DNA of 64,000 nucleotides from DASQUK01 sp963756425 (GCA_963756425.1 CAVWNW010000001.1:190479-254478); one strand, 5' to 3'; counted from the stretch's first letter, positions 53,176 through 62,832 are shown. Made by a program: numbers and translations. The notes: generated from the letters alone by a model not told the origin.

Positions 53176-53226
53176 CGGAACACGACTACCGAACCCGCTC
53201 CGGAACACGGCTACCGGACCTTGACA
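53176..53226. repeat. Probable right end of the IS remnant
   Basis: Two direct repeats, CGGAACACGACTACCGAACC (53176) and CGGAACACGGCTACCGGACC (53201), 18 of 20 identical, then CTTGACA ending at 53226. Terminal CA and sub-terminal repeats suit an IS end. Confidence 0.5.
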
Positions 53227-53273
53227 GGTCTAGAAGCCGCCCGGGTGAGCGCCTGCCCCTAGTGTCTCTTTCC

Positions 53274-54233
53274 ATGGCGCGGGTCACCTGGCACGAGGAC
53301 GCTCGGCTCGATGTCGACGGTATTCCGTTCCTCGTCTCCTCGATCCCTCTGACGACGGAAGCCCACCTCATCATCAAGTCCCCGCATCTGGTGCGTCGGT
53401 ACCTGGACCTCCTCGAGGCCGAGAGACCGCGGCGCATCGTTGAGCTCGGCGTGAGGGACGGGGGCTCGACCGCGCTCATTGCGCTCGCCGCAGCACCCGA
53501 CCTCCTAGTAGCGGTCGACCTGGACCCGGATCCGCCCTCCCGGCTCGCCGACCTCGTGCGGTCGTGTGACCTTGGCGACCAGGTCGCCTTCGGCTTCGGG
53601 CTAGACCAGGGTGACCGCGAGGCCCTCACGGCGCTAGTCGAACGCCACGCGCCGGACGGGCCGTTGGATCTCGTAGTGGACGACGCCTCGCACCTCCTTG
53701 GACCGACGACGACATCGTTCGAGGTCCTGTTCCCCCGACTTCGCCCCGGCGGGCTGTACGTGATCGAGGACTGGAGCTGGGAGTGCCTCGTCGCCGCGCA
53801 CCTGGCTCACGTTCGACCGGAGATCGTCGACGAGCGGCTGTCCTCCGTCCGGGTCGTCGAGATCCTCAACGCTCCCGGCGGCACACTCCCGCCTGAGCTG
53901 GTGCGTGAGATGAGCGAAGCGAACGCCCGACGGGGCGGCGCACACGACGGCAACCTGTTCGGTGCGATCGTGGAGGCCGCGGCCGACGTCGACCCGAAGA
54001 CGCTCGCCACGGTCGAGGCCGTCGACCGGCGGCCGATGGCCGACCTCGCCGTGGCGATGATGATGACGGCGGCCACCCGGCCAGGGTTGATCGGTGAGCT
54101 CACCGTCGACAGCGATTGGCTGACTGTCCGGCGCGGCGACGACGAGGTTCCCGCCGACGAGTTCCGGCTCGGCGAGCCGTGGTACGACGCGTTCGGCTAC
54201 CTCTCTGACATGAACCGCCGTTCAAAGATCTAG
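53274..54233 (+). CDS. SAM-dependent methyltransferase (class I)
   Basis: A 319-residue protein with a Rossmann-type core: RRIVELGVRDGGSTALIALA (motif I), LLVAVDLDPDP and DLVVDDASHLLGPTTTSFEV, then GGLYVIEDWSWE. The DDASH acidic motif resembles CmcI/TylF-type O-methyltransferases. A C-terminal extension of 110 residues is unassigned. ATG 53274 preferred over GTG 53262. The gene begins 48 bases after the IS end, so it may have arrived with that region. Confidence 0.8.
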   Translation: MARVTWHEDARLDVDGIPFLVSSIPLTTEAHLIIKSPHLVRRYLDLLEAERPRRIVELGVRDGGSTALIALAAAPDLLVAVDLDPDPPSRLADLVRSCDLGDQVAFGFGLDQGDREALTALVERHAPDGPLDLVVDDASHLLGPTTTSFEVLFPRLRPGGLYVIEDWSWECLVAAHLAHVRPEIVDERLSSVRVVEILNAPGGTLPPELVREMSEANARRGGAHDGNLFGAIVEAAADVDPKTLATVEAVDRRPMADLAVAMMMTAATRPGLIGELTVDSDWLTVRRGDDEVPADEFRLGEPWYDAFGYLSDMNRRSKI

Positions 54234-54243
54234 AGGGGGATTC

Positions 54244-54291
54244 ATGGCGGACCGCCAGGAGACGCCCCAGTGGCCGTCGAGCCGGGCATGA
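54244..54291 (+). CDS. Candidate 15-codon leader ORF before the hotdog gene
   Basis: AGAGGGGGATTC precedes ATG 54244, the strongest Shine-Dalgarno sequence of the area. The ORF reads MADRQETPQWPSSRA and its TGA overlaps ATG 54288 of the next gene as ATGA. It argues that the downstream gene starts at 54288. Confidence 0.35.
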   Translation: MADRQETPQWPSSRA

Positions 54292-55532
54292 GCGACGACG
54301 GGCGGATCACCGACCAGGGCATCGCCCGGTTGCGGGCCCGGATCGGCGTGGCCGACCGGCACCCGATACCGCCGCACTACTCGCTGCCGACCACCGACAC
54401 GTTCCGCCACGTGGCCGAGGCCTACGGCGACGACAACCCACTGTGGTGCGAGCCGGCCTACGCAGACACCACGGTGTGGGGCGGCCCGATCGCGCCGCCG
54501 GTCCTCGTCGGCGGCGACACGCTCATCGGCGACGACGAGGTCACAGACCTCGACCCCGACACCACGGCGCTGCTCAAGGGCGACCCGCTTCGCGGGGTGC
54601 ACGCCTTCTACGCCGCGTCGGCCCGCGAATGGTGGGCCCCGCTGCGGCCGCTGCGCAGGGTGGCCCGCCGCAACGCCCTCGTGGCCGTGCTGGACAAGCC
54701 GAGCGAATTCGCCGAGCGCTCGGTGCACGAGTGGACCGGGCAGGTGTTCCGCGAAGTAGACGGGCCGGTCCTGGCCGGCCAGTACCGGCTGATGGTCCGC
54801 ACCGAGCGCGCCAAGGCGAGGGAACGCAAGAAGTACGACGACGTACAGCTGGCCGACTACACCGACGAAGAGATCGCCGCGATCGAGGCCGGGTACGACG
54901 CCGAGTCACCACGTGGTGCCGAGCCCCGATGGTGGGAGGACGTCGAGGAGGGCGACGAGGTCGGCCCCCTGGTGAAGGGCCCCCTCACGGTCACCGACAT
55001 GATCTGCTGGCACGTCGGCATGGGCATGGGCCTCTACGGCGTCAAGGCCCTTCGCCTGGCCGCGAAGAACCGGGCCCGCATTCCTCGTTTCTTCCACCGC
55101 GACGAGCACAACGTCCCTGACGTCATGCAGCGGGTCCATTGGGACCCGGAGTTCGCCAAGCGTTCGGGCAACCCCACCACGTTCGACTACGGGCGGATGC
55201 GGGAGACGTGGCTCGTCCACCTCTGCACCGACTGGATGGGCGACGACGCCTGGCTGTGGACCCTCGACTGCGAGTTCCGGCAGTTCAACTACGTCGGCGA
55301 CACCCAGTGGGTCCGGGGCACCGTCGTGCGCAAGTACCTCGCCGACGGCGACCGGCCGGCGGTCGACCTCGACATCGCGTGCACCAACCAGCGCCGTGAG
55401 GTGACGACGCCCGGACACGCCACGATCCTCCTGCCATCCCGCGGGAGGGGCCCGGTCCGGCTGCCCGAGCCGCCCGCCGCCGACCTGCAGGACGCCCTCG
55501 AGGAAATCGTCGCCGCCTGGGAAGATCGATGA
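54288..55532 (+). CDS. Double-hotdog (MaoC-like / FAS1-like dehydratase family) protein
   Basis: A 414-residue protein with two hotdog halves: residues 1-170 (GDDNPLWCEPAYADTTVWGG) and 210-400 (VHWDPEFAKRSGNPTTFDYG). The MaoC hydratase motif GDxNPhHxD is altered in the N-terminal half (LWC replaces the His), so the usual catalytic His is missing there. Probable role: hydration or binding of an enoyl-CoA in the catabolic cluster; catalysis is uncertain. GTG 54270 is an alternative start. The stop overlaps the crotonase ATG. Confidence 0.75.
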   Translation: MSDDGRITDQGIARLRARIGVADRHPIPPHYSLPTTDTFRHVAEAYGDDNPLWCEPAYADTTVWGGPIAPPVLVGGDTLIGDDEVTDLDPDTTALLKGDPLRGVHAFYAASAREWWAPLRPLRRVARRNALVAVLDKPSEFAERSVHEWTGQVFREVDGPVLAGQYRLMVRTERAKARERKKYDDVQLADYTDEEIAAIEAGYDAESPRGAEPRWWEDVEEGDEVGPLVKGPLTVTDMICWHVGMGMGLYGVKALRLAAKNRARIPRFFHRDEHNVPDVMQRVHWDPEFAKRSGNPTTFDYGRMRETWLVHLCTDWMGDDAWLWTLDCEFRQFNYVGDTQWVRGTVVRKYLADGDRPAVDLDIACTNQRREVTTPGHATILLPSRGRGPVRLPEPPAADLQDALEEIVAAWEDR

Positions 55533-56341
55533 TCAAGCGGAGCGCGCACGTGCGGGTGAGCCAGGCTGTTGGCGTCCTGCGCTTCCACCTCGACAAGCCG
55601 GCCAAGCGCAACGCCCTCGACGACGACATGGTCGAACTGCTCATCGACGGCATCGACGCTGCCGGCAGGGAGGAGTCGGTCCGCGCCATCCTGCTGACGG
55701 CCGAGGGCGACCACTTCTGCAGCGGCTTCGACATCGTCGGCCGCAACGCCGCCAACCGCGGCGACGACGTGAAGCCGCGCATCGGCTCGATCCAGCGGCG
55801 CCTCCCGTCGCAGGGTCATCGGCTCATTCCGCTTCTCGGCACCGTGCAGGTCCCGGTGGTGGTCGCTGCCCGGGGGTGGGTCGCCGGCGTCGGGCTCCAC
55901 CTCGCGGCCGCAGCCGACTTCCTCGTGCTCGCCGAGGACGCGACCGTGTGGGAGCCGTACGCGCAGCGCGGGTTCACCCCCGACACCGGCGGCACCTGGC
56001 TGCTGCCCCGGCTCGTTGGCGTGCAGCGGGCCCGCGAGCTGCTTCTCCGAGGCACCCGAATCACGGGTGCCACCGCCGTCGAGTGGGGCCTCGGCCACGT
56101 CGCCGTCCCTGCGTCGGACGTCGACAGCGCCGCGATTGCGCTCGCCGAGGAGCTCGCCACCGGGCCCACCGTCACCCTCGGGTTGACCAAGTGGATGCTG
56201 CAAGTCGCCGGCGAGAACACCTTCGATCAGCAGCTGCGAGCGGAAGCCTTCGCCATGGAGCTGTCGAGCCGCAGCGAGGACTTCCGCGAGGGTCTCGCCG
56301 CGTTCATCGAGAAGCGCACGCCTGGGTTCACCGGGCGATGA
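55529..56341 (+). CDS. Enoyl-CoA hydratase/isomerase family protein (crotonase 1)
   Basis: A 270-residue crotonase. HFCSGFDIVGRNAAN forms the first oxyanion-hole segment and GWVAGVGLHLAAAADFLVLA the second. TPDTGGTWLLPRLVG follows. In classical hydratases two Glu act; here the second position appears to be Asp (PDTGG), as in isomerase-like members. Acts on a CoA thioester. ATGA overlaps at both ends show tight coupling in the operon. Confidence 0.85.
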   Translation: MIKRSAHVRVSQAVGVLRFHLDKPAKRNALDDDMVELLIDGIDAAGREESVRAILLTAEGDHFCSGFDIVGRNAANRGDDVKPRIGSIQRRLPSQGHRLIPLLGTVQVPVVVAARGWVAGVGLHLAAAADFLVLAEDATVWEPYAQRGFTPDTGGTWLLPRLVGVQRARELLLRGTRITGATAVEWGLGHVAVPASDVDSAAIALAEELATGPTVTLGLTKWMLQVAGENTFDQQLRAEAFAMELSSRSEDFREGLAAFIEKRTPGFTGR

Positions 56342-57528
56342 CCCTCTCCGTCGACCGGAGCACGCCGGTCGAGCAGGTGCTCGATGCCGTGCGTGCCTGG
56401 ATCGAAGCCAAGGTGCCCGCCGCCTGGCGGGACGCCGCCAGCACCGCGACGCCGCTGCGCGAGGTCCGCACCTTCGCCGAGTACGAGGCGTGGTACCCGA
56501 CGTTCGCAGCGTCCGGACTCGTCGTCCCCACCTGGCCGTTCGCGTACGGGGGGCTCGACCTCGAACCCGCCGTCGCTCGCCGGGTCGAGGCGCTTCTCAG
56601 CCCGCTGGGCCTCGGCCGCCTCAACCCGCTCGGCCTCAACCTCTGCGCGCCGGCGCTCTTCGCCCACGGCACGGAGGAGCAGCGGCTGCGTTACCTACCG
56701 CGGATCGTCGACAACACCGAGAAGTGGTGCCAGCTCTTCAGTGAACCTGGCGCCGGCTCCGACCTCGCGTCGCTCGCCACCCGGGCCGAGCGGGATGGCG
56801 ACCACTGGCGGATCACCGGTCAGAAGGTCTGGACCACGTGGGCCCACGTGTCCGATTGGGCGGTGTGCCTCGCCCGCACCGATCCCGACGCCCCGAAGCG
56901 CGACGGCATCACCTACTTCCTCGTCGACATCCACGCCGCCGGGGTGGAGGTGCGCCCGTTGCGGCACATCACCGGCGAGGTCGACTTCAACCAGGTGTTC
57001 CTCGACGGCGTGCGCGTGCCCGACGGCCAGCGGGTGGGGGCCGAGGGCGAGGGGTGGCGGGTGGCCAACGCCACGCTGTCGGGTGAGCGGCAGATGGTGT
57101 CGGGCAGCGGCTCGGGCGGTGTCGACCGCATCGGCGGCGGGAGCGCCGACGGCCTGTTGCAGCGGCATATCACCGACCCGGTGCTGCGCGACCGCGTGGT
57201 GCGCCTGTGGGCGGAGGAGCAGATCCGCGGGTGGTCCAACCGCCGCCTCCGCGGTGGCCCGCTCACCTCCATCGGCAAGGTGCACCAGGGCGACCTCAAC
57301 CAGCGCATCCAGCTCGCCGCCGTCGACGTCCTCGGCGCCCACGCCACGGCATGGGAAGGCGGTCACCTGGACCGCACCGTGAAGGGGATGCTCCGCAGCC
57401 GGGCCAACACGATCGAGGGCGGCACGACCGAGGTGAACAAGAACGTCATCGGGGAGCGGGTACTCGGCCTGCCACGGGAGCCCGACCCCTACAGGCGCGC
57501 GGCGTGGAAGGGCATCCCCCGGTCATGA
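56338..57528 (+). CDS. Acyl-CoA dehydrogenase
   Basis: A 396-residue flavoenzyme. QLFSEPGAGSDLASLATRAE is the FAD-binding middle strand, WTTWAHVSDWAVCLART the beta domain and TIEGGTTEVNKNVIGERVLG the C-terminal catalytic segment, whose Glu (GGTTEV) is the probable base. It oxidises acyl-CoA to enoyl-CoA; KVWTTWAH-type members occur in steroid and long side-chain clusters, usually as FadE heteromers, but only one gene is here. ATG 56338 overlaps the previous stop. Confidence 0.88.
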   Translation: MTLSVDRSTPVEQVLDAVRAWIEAKVPAAWRDAASTATPLREVRTFAEYEAWYPTFAASGLVVPTWPFAYGGLDLEPAVARRVEALLSPLGLGRLNPLGLNLCAPALFAHGTEEQRLRYLPRIVDNTEKWCQLFSEPGAGSDLASLATRAERDGDHWRITGQKVWTTWAHVSDWAVCLARTDPDAPKRDGITYFLVDIHAAGVEVRPLRHITGEVDFNQVFLDGVRVPDGQRVGAEGEGWRVANATLSGERQMVSGSGSGGVDRIGGGSADGLLQRHITDPVLRDRVVRLWAEEQIRGWSNRRLRGGPLTSIGKVHQGDLNQRIQLAAVDVLGAHATAWEGGHLDRTVKGMLRSRANTIEGGTTEVNKNVIGERVLGLPREPDPYRRAAWKGIPRS

Positions 57529-58322
57529 GCTACACGACGCTCGACGTCCACCGCGAGGGCCACGTGGGCTGGTTGATCTTCGACCGTCCCGACCGCGGCA
57601 ACGCCATGGATGCGGCGATGATGAACGAGCTCGAGGCGGCGTGGGCGGAGCTCGACGCCGACCCCGAGGTGCGGGTCATCATCAACACCGGCAACGGGGC
57701 GGCCTTCCAAACCGGCCTCGACGTCGCCCAGCTGGCCCAGGACAAGGAAGCTCTGCGGGTGCAATCCCGCCGCACGCGCGACGCCGAGCTGCGGTTCACC
57801 GCCTGGCACAACGCCGTGTGGAAGCCGGTGATCGCCGCCGTCAACGGGGTGTGCGCGGGTGGCGGGCTCCACTTCGTGGCCGATGCCGACATCGTCATCG
57901 CATCGACCGAGGCCACGTTCGTCGACCCTCACGTGTCAGTCGGTCAGGTCTCGGCCTACGAGACCATCGCCCTGGTACGGAGGTCGCCAATGGAAGCCGT
58001 CGTCCGCATGGCGCTCACCGGCAGCCATGAGCGGCTCGGCGCTGAACGGGCGCGGCAGCTGGGGATCCTGTCCGAGATGGTCGCGCCGGGTCGCCTGCGC
58101 CAGCGGGCCCGCGAGATCGCCGAGCTCGTCGGCCGCAACAGTCCCGCGGCGATGGCCGCGACCAAGCGGGCGCTGTGGGGCGCGCTCGAGGCCGGCCTCA
58201 CAGAGGCGTGCAAGGCGGGCGCGCTCGAGCAGGCGGCGATGTGGGGGCACCCGGACCAGACCGAAGGGCCCGCGGCGTGGGCCGAGAAGAGGGAGCCGCA
58301 GTGGGCACCTATCAGCACCTGA
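57525..58322 (+). CDS. Enoyl-CoA hydratase family protein (crotonase 2)
   Basis: A 265-residue crotonase with AAFQTGLDVAQLAQD and VNGVCAGGGLHFVADADIVI for the oxyanion hole, then FVDPHVSVGQVSAYE. It is clearly related to the next gene over the full length, including the C-terminal MWGHPDQTEGPAAWAEKREP. The two look like a tandem duplication. The DPHVSVG loop lacks the usual catalytic Glu pattern, so the reaction may differ from hydration. Confidence 0.85.
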   Translation: MSYTTLDVHREGHVGWLIFDRPDRGNAMDAAMMNELEAAWAELDADPEVRVIINTGNGAAFQTGLDVAQLAQDKEALRVQSRRTRDAELRFTAWHNAVWKPVIAAVNGVCAGGGLHFVADADIVIASTEATFVDPHVSVGQVSAYETIALVRRSPMEAVVRMALTGSHERLGAERARQLGILSEMVAPGRLRQRAREIAELVGRNSPAAMAATKRALWGALEAGLTEACKAGALEQAAMWGHPDQTEGPAAWAEKREPQWAPIST

Positions 58323-59095
58323 TCGTCGAGCGGCACGGGCCGGTGGGCTGGTTGGTCAACAACCGGCCCGACCAGCTCAACGCCATGAACGCCGCGATGC
58401 GCTCGGAGTTCGCCGACGCGTGGCTGGAGCTGGACGCCGACGCGGAGGTGCGCGTGATCGTGCACACCGGTGAGGGGCGGGCCTTCCAGACCGGCGTTGA
58501 CGTGTCGGAGATCGCCGGCGACGGCGTGGGTTTCGCGCGCTACCGCGACGACATGGAGAGGTTTGACCTCCACTTCACCGCGTGGCAGCAGAAGATCTGG
58601 AAGCCGGTGATCACCGCCGTCAACGGGATCTGCGCCGGCGGCGGCTTTCACTGGGTCGCCGATGCCGACATCGTCATCTGCGCGTCGGACTCGCAGTTCT
58701 TCGATCCGCACGTGTCGGTCGGTCAGGTCGTCTCGGTGGAGGCGATCGGCCTCATGCGGAAGATGCCGGTCGAGGCGGTCATGCGGATGGCGTTCATGGG
58801 GAAGTACGAGCGGATGTCGGCGCAGCGCGCGCACGAGCTCGGCATGGTGAGCGAGGTCGTCGATCCACCCGAGAAGCTGCGCGAGCGCGCCCAGGAGCTC
58901 GGCGAGACCATCGCCAAGAACAGCCCGGCGGCGATGGCGGCAACCAAGCGGGCCCTCGCCGCCGCGCTCGAGCACGGTCTCACCGACGCGTGCAAGCTCG
59001 GTGCCAGAGAGCTCGTTTCGATGTGGGGCCATCCGGACCAGGAGGAGGGCCCGCGCGCCTTCGCTGAGAAGCGCGAGGCCAAGTGGAGGGTGTGA
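58301..59095 (+). CDS. Enoyl-CoA hydratase family protein (crotonase 3)
   Basis: A 264-residue paralogue of crotonase 2: AFQTGVDVSEIAGDG, NGICAGGGFHWVADADIVIC, FFDPHVSVGQVVSVE and MWGHPDQEEGPRAFAEKREA. GTG 58301 starts 22 bases inside the end of crotonase 2, an unusually long overlap that agrees with duplication and coupling. The pair could form a hetero-oligomer. Confidence 0.85.
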   Translation: MGTYQHLIVERHGPVGWLVNNRPDQLNAMNAAMRSEFADAWLELDADAEVRVIVHTGEGRAFQTGVDVSEIAGDGVGFARYRDDMERFDLHFTAWQQKIWKPVITAVNGICAGGGFHWVADADIVICASDSQFFDPHVSVGQVVSVEAIGLMRKMPVEAVMRMAFMGKYERMSAQRAHELGMVSEVVDPPEKLRERAQELGETIAKNSPAAMAATKRALAAALEHGLTDACKLGARELVSMWGHPDQEEGPRAFAEKREAKWRV

Positions 59096-60378
59096 ACCTC
59101 GCCGACCTCCTGCCCCCGCCGGGCAACGACGTCTGCGTCTACGCGCCCGATGGCGACTGGACCGGCTCGCAGCTCCGTGGGCGGGCGGAAGCCTGGGCGG
59201 CCTCGCTCGAGATCCAGCCGGGGGCGGCGTGCGGAACACCGCTGCCCAACGGCGGCGAGCTGATCGCCAGGCTCTTCGGCACCTGGCTGGCCGGTGGCGT
59301 CTACGTGCCACTGAACCCGCGGGCCACCGCCACCGAGCTACAACGCATCGAGCGTGAGGTGCTCGGGACGAGGTTCGACGCCGGGGTCGCCGTCGTGTCG
59401 TTCACGTCGGGCACGACCGGCCCCCCCAAGCCCGTCCCGCTCCTGCACGCTCGCGTGCTCGAGGGGATCGACCAGGTCCTCGGCACCCTCCGCGCCAAGC
59501 CGGGCGACCCGTCGAAGCCACCGATGCCCAACCTCATTCCAGTCTCCCTCGGGCTTTGGAACGGCATCTACCAGGTGCTCTTCGCCTTCCGCACCGGCGC
59601 CCCGGTCGTGCTCATGGATCGGTTCGACACCGCCGAGTTCGCCGCTCTCGTCCGCCGCTTCGAGATCCGCAGCACCGTTCTGCCGCCCGCGGCAATGGTG
59701 ATGCTGGCCGACGACGAGCGGATCGCCGACCTCGCCCCGCTGAAGTACGTCCGCAGCATCTCTGCGCCGCTCTCGCCGCTGCAGGCCCGCCGGTTCCGCG
59801 ACCGCTTCGGCATCAGCGTCCTCAACGGCTGGGGCCAGACCGAGCTCGGCGGGGAGGTGGTCGGGTGGAGCGCGGCCGACTCGAAGGCGTTCGGCGACGC
59901 AAAGCTCGGCGCCGTCGGCCGGCCCCATGCCGGTGTCGAGGTCGCCACCGACGACGGCACCGGCGAGCTCCTCGTGCGCATCCCCGGCCGCTTCGACGAG
60001 TGGCAGCACACCGGTGACATCGGGCGCATCGACGACGACGGCTTCGTGTGGATCGAGGGCCGGGTGTCCGACATGATCAACCGGGGCGGCAACAAGGTGC
60101 ACCCCAGCGAGGTCGAGGAGGTGCTGCGCCTTGCGCCGCAGGTCGCGGACGCCGCCGTCGTGGGCTCGCCCGACGACCGCTTGGGGGAGGTTCCGGTCGC
60201 CTTCATCGTCGAGTCGGCGCCCACCACCGACGAGGCGCTCGTCGCCTTGTGCCGGGAGCATCTCGCGCCCTACAAGGTCCCGAACCGGTTCGAGCGGGTC
60301 ACCGAGCTCCCCCGCAACGAGAACGGCAAGGTCCAGAAGCGCGAGCTCGTCCGCACCAGGGAAGGAGAGAACCCATGA
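59092..60378 (+). CDS. Acyl-CoA synthetase (AMP-forming), short form
   Basis: A 428-residue adenylate-forming ligase. A3 motif FTSGTTGPPKPV, A5 NGWGQTELGGE, A7 QHTGDIG, A8 GRVSDMINRGGNKVHPSEVEE (in part) and the C-terminal Lys in NENGKVQKREL are present, so it can be active. It is about 80-100 residues shorter than usual in the N-domain. It activates a carboxylic acid for the cluster. GTG 59092 overlaps the preceding stop (GTGA); GTG 59083 is also in frame. Confidence 0.85.
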   Translation: MNLADLLPPPGNDVCVYAPDGDWTGSQLRGRAEAWAASLEIQPGAACGTPLPNGGELIARLFGTWLAGGVYVPLNPRATATELQRIEREVLGTRFDAGVAVVSFTSGTTGPPKPVPLLHARVLEGIDQVLGTLRAKPGDPSKPPMPNLIPVSLGLWNGIYQVLFAFRTGAPVVLMDRFDTAEFAALVRRFEIRSTVLPPAAMVMLADDERIADLAPLKYVRSISAPLSPLQARRFRDRFGISVLNGWGQTELGGEVVGWSAADSKAFGDAKLGAVGRPHAGVEVATDDGTGELLVRIPGRFDEWQHTGDIGRIDDDGFVWIEGRVSDMINRGGNKVHPSEVEEVLRLAPQVADAAVVGSPDDRLGEVPVAFIVESAPTTDEALVALCREHLAPYKVPNRFERVTELPRNENGKVQKRELVRTREGENP

Positions 60379-61660
60379 CCCTGTCGCCCCTGCTGTCGTA
60401 CTCGCGAGCCGACCTCTGCACCATCGGACGCGAGCTCATGCTCGCCGCCCACCTGCAGGACCGGGCGTCGGTCCCGGCCATCCTCGGCCGCCGAGGTATG
60501 GACGAGGCAGCCCAGCTCGCGATCGACGAGTGGATGATGACGAGCCCGATCTACACCCGACGGATGCAGCGGCTCCTCCGATTCGAGGGCACCGACGTCG
60601 AGACGATCTTCAAGGGACTGCAGCTCGACGTCGGCTTCGCCCACCAGTTCATGGACGTCGGGTACCAGCTCCACTCGTCTGATCGGGGCGAGTTCTGGCT
60701 GCGGTCCTGCGGTGCGCTGGCCGACGCGGTCCCGATGGGCGAAGCGATGGTCCGAGTCATGTGCCACGACATCGAGGACCCGACCTTCGACGCGACCGCA
60801 GTCGCCACCAACCCTCGCGCCCGTGTGCGGCCGGTGCACCGACCGCCTGCTGTCCCGCGCGGCGGCCCCGACTGCCACTGGACGGTGCAGATCGACGAGT
60901 CCGCAGACCCGGTCGAGCCGCATCCGTGGCTCGGGCTCATCGAGCGGAGCGTCGTCGCGCGGCTCCCGAACGATCCCGAGCTGCCGGCGGCATCCGAGCG
61001 GGGCGGATGGGACGACTACAGCGGCGACTTCGACCCAGGCTTCGAGCTGGAGCGGCTCTCGACCCGAGCGCTCCACATCGTGCTGCGGGAGTTCGCCGTC
61101 CAAGGCCACCTGTTGGCTCGGGGGATGATGTGGTGGTGGAGCAGCGGTACGGCCACGACGACGCCGTCGAAGTGGGCCGGGCGATCTTCACCGGCATCGG
61201 ATGGATCGCCGTGGAACGGCTCACCCGGGTGCTGGGCGTCGATCCGAGCGAGGCTGACACCATGGCCACGGTGCTCCCCCTCACCCACTTCCTGCTCCCG
61301 GCCGACTACGTCGGCCTCAGCGTGGAGCTCGACGCCGACGCGACAACCATCAGGCTCTCGGGCAACGCCGCCGGGATGTCCGAGGGTGATCCCTACTCGC
61401 TGCCGGGGCTGCTCGTCGAGGGCGTCGACGGGATCGTCGAATCGCTCGTGCACGGCGTCGACCCCACTGCGACCGTCGTCACCGACGGTCGAGGCGTCGA
61501 CAGGACCTGGACGGTGCCGCGCGGCGCGGCCTCGCCGCCGGCGGAAGAGCCCGACGACGTCGTGGTCGCTCGCTTCAGCACCGGCGTCGCGGTCACGTTG
61601 CGACGGCGGCTGCCACGGCCCGAGGACTCAGGGCTGTTGCCTGACGGGACTGCGGGATGA
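60375..61660 (+). pseudogene. Unrecognised cluster protein, one frame break
   Basis: From ATG 60375 (MTLSPLLSYSRADLCTIGRE) the frame runs to 61130, where one base must be added before TGGTGGTGG to continue as VVEQRYGHDDAVEVGRAIFT to the stop at 61660. Corrected length about 428 residues. No signal or membrane helix. Contains DCHWTVQIDESADPVEPHPW and LPLTHFLLPADYVGLSVELD. I do not recognise the family. Position after the ligase and ATGA overlap tie it to the CoA cluster. Confidence 0.55.
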
Positions 61661-61687
61661 CGCGACGGTGCGGGGCCAGACGTCGGG

Positions 61688-62832
61688 TCAGCGCGAGAGG
61701 ATGGTGACGGCAGCGGTGCCGGGTGCGCCGTAGACCTGGGCGTAGCCGACCCGCGGCTCGCCCGGGACCTGGCGGTCGCCGGCTTGGCCCCGTAGCTGCA
61801 TCACGAGCTCGTTGACCTGCCGCAAGCCGGAGGCACCGATGGGTTCGCCGTTGGCGATGAGGCCGCCGTCGGTGTTGATCGGCAGCGGGCCAGCGATCTC
61901 CGTGGCGTTCTCGGTGAGGAGCTTCTCCTGCTCGCCGTCGAGACAGAAGCCGTTCTCGGCCATGTGAATCACCTCGGCACCGGCGTCGGTGTCCTGCAGC
62001 TGGATGACGTCGACCTCCTGTGGCCCGATCCCGGCCGCCTCGTACGCCGCCTTGGACGCGTAGACCGTGGGCGACACGTCCTCGTCGAGCGCGGCCCACG
62101 TCGTGTTGACCTCGTAGGCGCCGTAGTTGCGCGTTCGGATCTCGGTTGCGTTCACGAACACCGGCGCATCCGTGAAGCGGGAGGCCAGGTCTGCCCGGCA
62201 GAGGACGACCGCCGCGGCGCCTTCGTCGGGGGCGCAGAACATCGCCGCGGTCAGAGGGTGGTTCAAGATCGGCGAGGCGAGGATCTCGTCCACCGAAAGC
62301 GGCTTGCGCCGGAACGCCTTCGGGTTGAGCGAACCGTTGCGGTAGTTCTTCGCCGCCACCTTGGCGAGGGTCGTCAGCGAGATGTCGTGGTCGTGCATGT
62401 AGCGGTTGATCTTCATGCCGAAGAACTTCGTGGTGACGTACTGGCCGTTCTCGCCGTACCACTGCGGCATGCCCATGGCGCGGGGTCCGCCTTGAAGGAT
62501 CCTCGTGGGTGCTTGTCAGCGCCGACGGCGACGCCGATGTCGAAACGGCCGAGCCGGATGGCGGCCGCGGCCTGGTCGATCGTGCTTGCCGCGGTCGCGC
62601 ACGCGTTGAACACGTTGGTGAACGGGATCCCGGTGAGCCCGAGCAGACCGGTGATCGGGTCGAGCTGGGCGGCCTCCCAGCTGCCGCCGACCGCGAACTG
62701 CACATCGCTCCACGTGATGCCGGCATCGGCGAGGGCGTCCTCGACGGCGTCGGCCGCCATCTGGAACGGCGTCTTGTCCCCGAAGCGACCGAAGGGGTGC
62801 AGACCGATGCCGATGATCGCAACGTCGTTCAC
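61688..62832 (-). pseudogene. Thiolase-family protein (SCP2/Ltp-like), one frame break
   Basis: GTG 62832 opens NDVAIIGIGLHPFGRFGDKT. VFNACATAASTIDQAAAAIR carries the nucleophile Cys. The G run 62482-62485 lacks one base; restoring it joins FKADP to MGMPQWYGENGQYV and gives 381 residues, ending at 61688 with YGAPGTAAVTILSR. Residues NTDGGLIANGEPIGASGLRQ hold the second active-site His/Gly region in altered form. Such thiolases act with DUF35 partners in retro-aldol or thiolytic cleavage of steroid and similar side chains; the partner is the gene just upstream. A sequence error is likely. Confidence 0.78.

Larger units (their letters stand above)
50226..53273. mobile_element. Decayed integration region at the initiator tRNA
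   Basis: From the tRNA 3' end rightward there is a terminator, a small gene with a frame break, a HEPN gene, an integrase C-terminal fragment, a membrane protein gene and an IS481-like remnant. Integrases often use tRNA 3' ends as attachment sites. No second copy of the tRNA 3' end was found by eye in the window, so the right border is unproven. Confidence 0.55.
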
